From positions 2,228,501-2,292,500 of the forward strand of contig NZ_CP090953.1 of assembly GCF_021513175.1 (NCBI RefSeq): a stretch of 64,000 bases of DNA, read 5' to 3'. Source of the stretch: Sphingomonas sp. S2-65 (GTDB lineage: Bacteria; Pseudomonadota; Alphaproteobacteria; Sphingomonadales; Sphingomonadaceae). The stretch's first letter is position 1; every line of letters begins with the position of its first letter. Below the pieces are notes generated by a model that searched no databases, was not told the origin of the DNA, and saw only the letters and a program-made list of their open reading frames with translations. This document shows, one piece after another, positions 45,741 through 53,050 of the stretch. The position numbers were made by a program, and so were the translations under genes.

Positions 45741-46478
45741 CTACTTGTATACCGCTTCTGTCTGCGACTGAATGGCCCCGGCCAGCGCCTTCAGCGTCAC
45801 GATGACGTGCCGAAAATAGGTATCATTAATGACCAGCTCTTCCCCGGCCTCGCCCCGACGCTTGTCGCCCGCCTTCTCGACGTAGAGCTTGTTGATGAGC
45901 CCGCTGTTGTGGATGATTATATCCCGTGACGCCTTGATCTCAATGAACGCGCGCACTGTATCCGGCTCAAGCTCTATCGACAGCACCTTCGCTGCCTTGT
46001 CGAGATATTCGGACGGTTTGCCGAACATCAGCCCTTCACACTTCAGCGCTACGAAACGGCGGATCACGTCGTCACGATCTTCATGCTCAAGGAACAGGTC
46101 GAGGAGAATACCGCTCTTATCCGCCAGCACCGATAGCTTGGCTGGAAAGGCACTCGCGGCGATCGCGATACATTCCTGGATAAAGGCTTCGACCCGCGAC
46201 ACCATCGAGACGATGTTGGTCTCAAAGACGCCCCGCTCGTGCTGGGCGTAGAAAATCAGGCCGATATCCTCGTCCCTGCGCCGGCTTATAACCGTGCCTT
46301 TGCGCTTGGGTACCGGATAGGGCCTTTTAGCCTTGCTCTTTGAAGACCGGAGCTCGTCCGCGCGCGTCTTCAACTCCGGCCGGAGCAGCGCCGTAAATAT
46401 CCATGCATCGTTAAGATAGCGGTAAAGCCGGATGTGGCGCGTGTAGATCGCCCTGGATACGCCACTTTTCCTTGCCAC
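45741..46478 (-). CDS. HEPN-domain RNase-like protein
   Basis: A 245-residue protein ending in an all-helical HEPN-like domain. R185-DIII-H190-N (in IKASRDIIIHNSGLINKLYV) is the RX4H RNase motif of HEPN toxins. The N-terminal helices (FETNIVSMVSRVEAFIQECI) are also typical of RiboL-PSP-HEPN-like proteins. The GTG at 46478 is the first usual start; the frame stays open into the upstream ATPase stop, so the true N-terminus may be a little longer. It follows the ATPase by 43 bases on the same strand and is probably its effector. Confidence 0.78.
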   Translation of the reverse strand: MARKSGVSRAIYTRHIRLYRYLNDAWIFTALLRPELKTRADELRSSKSKAKRPYPVPKRKGTVISRRRDEDIGLIFYAQHERGVFETNIVSMVSRVEAFIQECIAIAASAFPAKLSVLADKSGILLDLFLEHEDRDDVIRRFVALKCEGLMFGKPSEYLDKAAKVLSIELEPDTVRAFIEIKASRDIIIHNSGLINKLYVEKAGDKRRGEAGEELVINDTYFRHVIVTLKALAGAIQSQTEAVYK

Positions 46479-46521
46479 ACCTTCCCCCCAGTCGTCATCG
46501 ACGATCCTACGAAATCTATCC

Positions 46522-49500
46522 TCAATCGTAGAGCACCCCCAGCACCTGACGCGCGGAAATCATTAGCGGGGCGCCTTGTTCGCCTTCGACCGCTTCTGTC
46601 GCGATCACGATCGATGCGCCGAGACCGCCGATCGTCTCGAACTGACGGAGGTGGGCGAGTTTTCCGGGGAGGCGTGCGCCGACGCGTTTGAACAGACTGG
46701 TGCCGTCATCGAGCGTGACCGCAACCAGCTGACCTTCATAGCCGTCGAGGTCCGTCGCCGTCAGCTCGGCACCACCCAGGATCGTCTGGCCGGGTAGTAC
46801 CAGGGGAACCGCACTTTCCTCGCGGACACGATAGGCGATATCGATTCGGGCGAGCTCGGGCACCGTTTCGACCGCCGTCGCTTCCCCGCCGCCGACCGGC
46901 GGCGGCACCGCGGTGAAGATCGCACCGACGATGCGATGCAGCCGAACCTTGCTCTCGTCAAAGGTCATTGTCGGCCGCCGGTGGCGCGGATCAGGCATCT
47001 GAGCCGACAGCGAGACACCGAGCGCACCGGGCGATTTGGCCATGCGGCGGGCCAGAACCTGTTCGCGATACAGCGCGATCACCAAGTTCTGGTCGCGACC
47101 GGGATAGGGCTCGGCCTCAACGATAGCGACTGCGCCAGCCGGGATGGCGAAGCCCAGGCTTTCGCCGCGAATGTAGTAGAGCGCCTTACCGTCGAACCAG
47201 TCGCCGGCGATCTGCTCGGTGGCAACGTCCTGCGAGCCGCCCGTGGGCGCCGTGCCGACGAATGCTGCGATGTCAGGACAGATTGGTACGGCGAGCACTG
47301 GCCTATCTATTGGGCGCAATGTCACGACGTTGTCGTTGGCGGTATCCGCGGGCGCGAGCGGCTCGCGCCAACGGTGCAGGCGGAACTGCTCATGAACCTT
47401 CTCAATCGACCCACGCAGTCGGACGAAATCGGTGTCGACATGCTTCACGTCGATGTAGGTGAGCGAGGCCTTGTCGTGATGCGAGGTGTTGAGCACTCGG
47501 CGCGGCGCTGCACCTTCGGCGAGCGCTGGATCGTCCACGAACCGTTTAAGAACAGGATTAGTAAATAGCTCGCCGCTGCCGTTTGTAATCAGCCCCCGCA
47601 GTCGATCGACCAATGGGAACAGTGTCAGCGCCCGCGTCGCCGTGGCGTGGGCGGGCTCCACCAGATCGTCGAACAGGTCGCCGAGCCGTGCTTCGAGGAA
47701 CACGCGCACGTCGGATGCGTAAGTCTGCGCCTCTGATGCGCCGTCTTCCGCCGCCAGAAAATCCTGCCGTCGTCGATCGACTTCCTCGATCGCGGGCGAC
47801 AGGCCGAGCGTCGGCCGCACGGTGTTCACCGGATGCACCGAAAAATGCTCGACGCGGTCGCCGGAACGACACTCGGCGACGAGCGACCGGGCGAACCGTC
47901 GGTCGTGTGTGGTAACCAGCAACTGCGCGCCGGCTGTCGCGACGCCTGCCAAGCCATGTGCGAGCCGCTGTCGGTTGTCGTGATCGAGCAGTTCCTGCGG
48001 GTCGTCTAGCACCAATAATGCAAGCCCGCCGCGCGTTGCCAGCACATGCTCGCGAAAGGCGAGGAAGAAGCCGAACAGCGCGCCGCGAAGCGCCGAGGCA
48101 TTGGAAATGTGCTGGGCCGGCGCAGTGACGCCATCGCGGCCGACGGTCAACTCCAGGACGCCACGCGCGTTCATGCCGGTGCCGGTTAGGTCCGGCGCAA
48201 ACACCGTCGCGTTCCGGTAGATTGACGTACGCCAATGCTCCGATCGATCATGAAGCGTCCGACGCAATGCATCGACCTGTGTCTGTGCAAGGTTGCCTAG
48301 CGGAACGAGCAGATCGAGCGCCGTTGCGGCTCGCCCGCAGGCGGCGATCCGCGTTGCTTTCGCGACGTGGTTGCCCCGTGCCGTCTCCATGCGCCGGGTC
48401 TGTTCGATCGCGGCATTCAGCGGTGCCGCACCATCCACGATCCCGCGCAGCGTCGAAAGGCGGGCGCCAATTGCTCGCTCAGCATTGGCGGCTCCGTCCT
48501 CGCCGCGTCTGACGGCTTGAACGAAGCTGTTGATCGCCCCACCATTCGCCGCGCGCCATTCCGCGAAAGCAAGCGCGCGCACGGTGCGGTCGATCATCTG
48601 CTGGAGCCGCGTGGCACCGGTCGCCAGCGCGGCAGGCAGAGGGCGGGCGGCGGGTTCGTTGAAGGCGGGAAGGTCCGCGATCCGCTCGTCGATAAGCTTG
48701 ACTGCGTCCGGCTGCAGAGCAACGAGAACGCCGCGGAAGGGTTCGGTCGAGAACAGTTCGTCCGCCAGACCTGCACGCAGCAATACGGCTGGCCTAGCCG
48801 GCAGATCGCCGCGTGCCTCTTTGCCGATCGCAGGCGGCAGTTCCTGGATCAGATGCCCGCACCAGTGTGCCGACCATTCCGCGATCGTGCGCGCGATCAC
48901 TTCGCGGTCGCGTGCGGCATCGGCGAGGTGATCTGAAACGGGGTTGCCGGATACCGGATCGCACGCGCCGTGAAGCTGGTGGATACAGAGAGGACAGGTG
49001 CCATCGTCGATGTGCGCATGGTCATGCATCCACGCGGAGACCTTGGCATAGAGCTGGGCACGGCGGGCGCGATCGGGATCGCTCGCCAGCTGAGCGATGG
49101 TGGCAGCCTCAGCCTCCACCCGCGCCAGCAGGGCTATGACTGCGGCGACATCATCAGTATTCGCCGAGAGCGTTGACAGTCGAACGATCGACGACAGCTC
49201 GCCCGCAGTCTTCAGCCGTTCGATTGCAGGCACGATGCTTGCTTCAAGGTCATCGCGCGACTGCTTGTTCTCGGGATCGAATCCGTCGCCCAGCACATCC
49301 TGCGCATCCTTGAGCGCCGCCGCCTTTAGATCGACGAAATGCGTGCCGATCGCGGCAATCTGCTCTCTGGCTTGCGCATCGGTCACCGCAGGCGCATCGC
49401 CCTCGAATGCGATCGCCGCTGTCTCGGCGATGACGGCGGCGAGATCGTCGACGGCCTGCTGATACTGGACGGCGATTCCGTCGCGCTGGGATTCGAGCTC

Positions 49501-50430
49501 CGGCGTCGCTGTCTTCATGATCCGCACCGCCATTTTTTCGGCGTGCTTCGCGAGATCGACGAGGTCTGCAAGTCCGGTCAGGCGCGCGACGGCTTCACCA
49601 AGTTGCGATGCCGAACCAACTGCCAGGAATGGCAATAGCGCGGGCATCGTCGTGGCTATTCGCCAGGCGATCGGGTCGACGCCGACAGCGTCGAGGTCGG
49701 GTGGTGTCTCGTTGAGCTTGCCGCGCGCTGACCGGTTCTGGCGGCGCCGGAGCGGGGGCAGCGGCGTGCCGTCGGCATCGGCGAAGGTCACCTCAACCCA
49801 GCTGTCCGCCGGGATGGATTGCCCGTCGGCGGGCAAATCACTCGACCTCAGGGGCATCGGCGAAATGGCCGACATCGGATGGGTGCTGACACTGCCATCG
49901 TCGCGCATGATCTCGCACGCGAAATCCAGAGGCCCCTCCTCGGGCGCTCGCTGCGAGCGGATCAGATGGCCAGTGAGACACCAGACCAGCGCGTTGGCGA
50001 TCGAGGTCTTGCCGGACCCATTGACGCCCTCGAACAACGTGATCGGCTTGCCGGGCTCGAACACGAACGAGGCGGGTGGCTCGGTTGCGCGGCCATAGGC
50101 ATGCAGTCCGGCAAAACGGTGCGCTTCAACGCGAACCAGCCGCAGCAGCCGAGCTGCCGAGGCAGTTGCAACATGGGCGGCGGCCGCAGTGACGGGAGGT
50201 GGCGTGCCAATCGTGTCAATGACCGCCTCGGTATCCCCCGCTGACAGATTGCCCTGCCATTTACCCCGATTGCGGCGATACCAGTCGAGCACTGCACGGG
50301 CGTCATCCGACGCCAATGTCAGTTGCTCACCACCGCCAAGCGCCACGGCTCGGCCGCCAACAAGGTCGGCGAGCAAGGCTTCGGTCGTCAACAGATGAAT
50401 ATCGCGCGGTGCGCCGGTATCGTCGGCCAT
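46522..50430 (-). CDS. Rad50/SMC-like ATPase with C-terminal tandem LexA-like (S24) domains
   Basis: A 1302-residue protein. An N-terminal region (1-105) precedes the ATPase: Walker A GVNGSGKTS at 135-143, coiled-coil to 470, zinc-hook-like CPLC (C479, C482), second coiled-coil, a signature-like SNASALRGA near 777, Walker B LLVLDDPQE at 805-813 and H-loop TTHDRRF (H842). After a linker, two S24-like folds follow: module 1 at about 1075-1175 with S1091 (RGESLGF) and R1128 at the LexA Lys spacing of 37, ending HRIVGAIF; module 2 at about 1200-1302 with S1206 (EESAVPLVLPG) and K1248 (LFKRVG), ending RQVLGVLYD. AAGGGGA precedes the ATG. HEPN gene follows. Confidence 0.85.
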   Translation of the reverse strand: MADDTGAPRDIHLLTTEALLADLVGGRAVALGGGEQLTLASDDARAVLDWYRRNRGKWQGNLSAGDTEAVIDTIGTPPPVTAAAAHVATASAARLLRLVRVEAHRFAGLHAYGRATEPPASFVFEPGKPITLFEGVNGSGKTSIANALVWCLTGHLIRSQRAPEEGPLDFACEIMRDDGSVSTHPMSAISPMPLRSSDLPADGQSIPADSWVEVTFADADGTPLPPLRRRQNRSARGKLNETPPDLDAVGVDPIAWRIATTMPALLPFLAVGSASQLGEAVARLTGLADLVDLAKHAEKMAVRIMKTATPELESQRDGIAVQYQQAVDDLAAVIAETAAIAFEGDAPAVTDAQAREQIAAIGTHFVDLKAAALKDAQDVLGDGFDPENKQSRDDLEASIVPAIERLKTAGELSSIVRLSTLSANTDDVAAVIALLARVEAEAATIAQLASDPDRARRAQLYAKVSAWMHDHAHIDDGTCPLCIHQLHGACDPVSGNPVSDHLADAARDREVIARTIAEWSAHWCGHLIQELPPAIGKEARGDLPARPAVLLRAGLADELFSTEPFRGVLVALQPDAVKLIDERIADLPAFNEPAARPLPAALATGATRLQQMIDRTVRALAFAEWRAANGGAINSFVQAVRRGEDGAANAERAIGARLSTLRGIVDGAAPLNAAIEQTRRMETARGNHVAKATRIAACGRAATALDLLVPLGNLAQTQVDALRRTLHDRSEHWRTSIYRNATVFAPDLTGTGMNARGVLELTVGRDGVTAPAQHISNASALRGALFGFFLAFREHVLATRGGLALLVLDDPQELLDHDNRQRLAHGLAGVATAGAQLLVTTHDRRFARSLVAECRSGDRVEHFSVHPVNTVRPTLGLSPAIEEVDRRRQDFLAAEDGASEAQTYASDVRVFLEARLGDLFDDLVEPAHATATRALTLFPLVDRLRGLITNGSGELFTNPVLKRFVDDPALAEGAAPRRVLNTSHHDKASLTYIDVKHVDTDFVRLRGSIEKVHEQFRLHRWREPLAPADTANDNVVTLRPIDRPVLAVPICPDIAAFVGTAPTGGSQDVATEQIAGDWFDGKALYYIRGESLGFAIPAGAVAIVEAEPYPGRDQNLVIALYREQVLARRMAKSPGALGVSLSAQMPDPRHRRPTMTFDESKVRLHRIVGAIFTAVPPPVGGGEATAVETVPELARIDIAYRVREESAVPLVLPGQTILGGAELTATDLDGYEGQLVAVTLDDGTSLFKRVGARLPGKLAHLRQFETIGGLGASIVIATEAVEGEQGAPLMISARQVLGVLYD

Positions 50431-50775
50431 GATGTCCCCTTAGCCCCGGGACATTCTCGCTGCTAAAAGGATCGTCGTCCAGATCACGACGTAAAAATCA
50501 GCGCCCCAAGCCTAATACTGAAAGATCAAAATTGGTGGTAAGCTGCCCATCCCCCCCAACGATGATCTATTGTCCGCTTTAGGGCAGGCCCGCGGCGACG
50601 CTGAATGACGAAGATCAGGGCGCTACGTAGCCGTTCATTCGAAATCTTATCCCAATGACGAAGCAGACTCTAGGGCAGCTCCCAACGATCATTCGCGGGA
50701 TCGAGGTCAATCTCGCTGGTTGACCATTGGCAGGCGGCGAACCTGCCAGCGTGCTATTGCCGCAGGACGGCCGCG
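50431..50775. other. Intergenic, promoter region of the ATPase
   Basis: 345 bases between the ATPase start and the end of the lipoprotein gene. It contains degenerate repeat pieces (GTCCGCTTTAGGGCAGG near 50572; GCCGTTCATTCG near 50631) and the hairpin at 50728-50748. Confidence 0.45.
50728..50748 (-). terminator. stem-loop after the protease-lipoprotein operon
   Basis: Perfect 7-bp stem TGGCAGG / CCTGCCA with a 7-base loop, 27 bases after the lipoprotein stop on the minus strand. Modest; no T-run. Confidence 0.4.
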
Positions 50776-51948
50776 TCAGCCTTCCTTTTCGCCGATGATC
50801 TGCTTGATCGCGTCGTCGATCTTCTTACGCGTCTCGTCGCTGCCGGCCTGGTCGATCAACGTCTCGAGCGCGGCCGCGGCATCGGCGTAGGTCGAGATGA
50901 GCTGGGCCAGCTCCTCGGCGGTGAGCTCGCCGGCACCAAGCTTCGATAATTTGTCGATCGCTTCCTTGAGCTTCTTTCCGGCTTCGTCAGGATGTTTGTT
51001 GGCTTCGGTGTCATAGGCGGCGGCGGTGGTCAGCAGCTTCGCGGCGTCGGCCGAGACCGCTTGCCATAGTTGCGCATGGCAAGCGCGAAAGCCAGGCTGG
51101 TCGAATGCGTCAAGAGACGCGTCGAGCTTCAGCCCTTTGCACGCCGAGAGCGTACTCAAGTCGGCACCACGCAACTTGTCGCCAAAGCCCTCATGGCCGG
51201 CATCGAGCGCGTTGGCTGCGAGCATCCGCCGCTCGGCCATTGCCCCGGCGAGAAAGGCACTATTGTCGTTGACCGCATCCTTTAATCGCTTGATATTCTC
51301 GGGATTGCCGAGGAATTCACGCAGCGCCGCGGCGCGTCTGGCATCGTCGACCGGCTTGAGGATGATCGTCGCGAGCCCCTCGAACACGCCCTTCAGCGCC
51401 TTGACGCCGGCGATCACGCCAGCAACGGTGAACGCCTCGGGTGCGCCGATCGGGTAGGCAGCGGCGCGGTAAGCGGCGACGCCGGCCGGTGCGAATTCCG
51501 CGGCGCAGCGCGCTTCTTCCTTGGCTTCGGTTTCGAGCGCGACCGTGATCGCATAGGACTTGCCGAGCGCTACGAGCAACTCGCCGACCTTTTCGGACGG
51601 GGCCGCCGCAGTGTTCTTGAGCGCCTCCGCGACCGCGGCGAGGTACCGTGACTGCTGGCTCTGACCTTCGATCGCGACGCGCGGCTTGCAGGTGAAATCC
51701 TTGAGCGGCTGGAGCTCGAAGCGGCCTTGCTCGCCCTGCGCGGCAAACAGGATGCGGCTGGCGACGGCGTGGCGTAGATAGGCGCCGCGCCGGTCGGTCG
51801 GATACCGCGTCACTTCGTCGTTGACGACAGTACCGAGCTTGGCGGTCTGGGCACCGAAGGCATCGATCGGCTTTACATAGGAGATCCGCGGCGCGCAGGC
51901 GGTGGTGCCGAGCAGCGCAAGAACGAGAAAGCGGATGGACGGTCGCAT
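50776..51948 (-). CDS. predicted lipoprotein of the protease operon
   Basis: A 390-residue protein with a lipoprotein-type signal (FLVLALLGTTAC, Cys18). The mature part is Ala-rich and helical (AAVAEALKNTAAAPSEKVGE, AAAALETLIDQAGSDETRKK). I do not recognise the fold. ATG 51948 was chosen because it opens the signal; an upstream frame is open but low-complexity. It starts 19 bases after the trypsin-like stop, with GAGGAA upstream, so it is the last gene of the S8-trypsin operon and may be the chaperone, anchor or substrate. Confidence 0.8.
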   Translation of the reverse strand: MRPSIRFLVLALLGTTACAPRISYVKPIDAFGAQTAKLGTVVNDEVTRYPTDRRGAYLRHAVASRILFAAQGEQGRFELQPLKDFTCKPRVAIEGQSQQSRYLAAVAEALKNTAAAPSEKVGELLVALGKSYAITVALETEAKEEARCAAEFAPAGVAAYRAAAYPIGAPEAFTVAGVIAGVKALKGVFEGLATIILKPVDDARRAAALREFLGNPENIKRLKDAVNDNSAFLAGAMAERRMLAANALDAGHEGFGDKLRGADLSTLSACKGLKLDASLDAFDQPGFRACHAQLWQAVSADAAKLLTTAAAYDTEANKHPDEAGKKLKEAIDKLSKLGAGELTAEELAQLISTYADAAAALETLIDQAGSDETRKKIDDAIKQIIGEKEG

Positions 51949-51967
51949 GCGTGAGTTCCTCGTGTTG

Positions 51968-53050
51968 CTATGGTATGATCTGCGCGAGTTCCTGCTGGAT
52001 CGTGCCGGCGCCGAGCGCGCAGTTTCCGGCCGACACGCCGATGCCCTGGAAGTGCAGCGCGACCACATGCTGGCTCGCGGCATCGAGGATCGGCGATCCA
52101 CTTGAGCCGCTTTCGGCTTCACAGCGGTGAAGCTGGTTGCCGGGACGGCAGCCAAAGGACTGGTCGACGTTCGCGAGCTTGCATTTCTGCGGATCGCGCG
52201 AGATCGCCTTCTGGTTAGGCTTGCTATATTGCCAGACCGTGATCAGCTGCACCGGATGGCCGATGCTCGGCCCGGCAGCGAGCGGCAGAATCGCTTGCGC
52301 ATAGGCAGCCGCCGATGGCGCACGGGCGAGTTCGAGGACGGCGAGATCGCGCGGATAGATGCCGCTGACCGGCACGCCGGAGGCGACATGAACGACTCGT
52401 GCCCGGATAGTCTCGACGACATCAGCGAGGTTGCCGCGGAATTCGCCGAAATGGACCCGGACTTCGCCATAGGCCGCTTTGGGATTGAAGCCGGCTGGCA
52501 GGCAGTGGCGGTTAGTGAGCACGCGGGTCGCGGCGATCCGCACTCCGCTGCACGACAGGCTCTCGCTCGCGGCGTGCGACCATTGCACCAGCACCACCGC
52601 GCCGGCCCTCGCGATGATCGCGGCATTGGCGGGATCGGCGCGGAATGCCGCGTCGAAAAGCTCGAGCTTGCCGCCTTGCGAATACAGATCCTGGACGCCA
52701 TCGTCGGACACCATCGATTCCCAGACGATCGGCTCTATGATGCCTTCACGGCGCAGCGTCACCGGCCCGGCGCGCGGCACCGAGACTTCGATCGTGTGGT
52801 CGTAGACGCGGTAGGTCTCGATATTGGCAGGGGTGACGACGGTCGTAGCGCCCTCGGCGATGATCTCGAGCCGCCAGTCCTCGGCAGGCAAAGGCGGCAG
52901 GCGCAACCGCGCCGTGCCGATGAAGGGCGCCTCGAACCCGCTGTCGATGGCGATCATCTTGACCTTGACTTCGCCGGCCTGCTGCCCGGCCAATGAGAGT
53001 GGCGTCGCCAGAAGTAGCGCGCCCACGGCAAGGGCGGTTACGCGTAGCAT
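51968..53050 (-). CDS. exported trypsin-like serine protease
   Basis: A 360-residue exported protein (signal LAVGALLLATPLSLAGQ). After an N-terminal beta-rich region the S1 triad is H182 (VLTNRHCLPAG), D235 (YPRDLAVLEL) and S317 (ESGSSGSPIL). The first ATG overlaps the S8 protease stop (TGATG), so the two are translationally coupled. Exported Glu-specific/trypsin-like proteases of this kind often act on a partner zymogen; here the S8 protease is the natural candidate. Substrate unproven. Confidence 0.88.
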   Translation of the reverse strand: MLRVTALAVGALLLATPLSLAGQQAGEVKVKMIAIDSGFEAPFIGTARLRLPPLPAEDWRLEIIAEGATTVVTPANIETYRVYDHTIEVSVPRAGPVTLRREGIIEPIVWESMVSDDGVQDLYSQGGKLELFDAAFRADPANAAIIARAGAVVLVQWSHAASESLSCSGVRIAATRVLTNRHCLPAGFNPKAAYGEVRVHFGEFRGNLADVVETIRARVVHVASGVPVSGIYPRDLAVLELARAPSAAAYAQAILPLAAGPSIGHPVQLITVWQYSKPNQKAISRDPQKCKLANVDQSFGCRPGNQLHRCEAESGSSGSPILDAASQHVVALHFQGIGVSAGNCALGAGTIQQELAQIIP

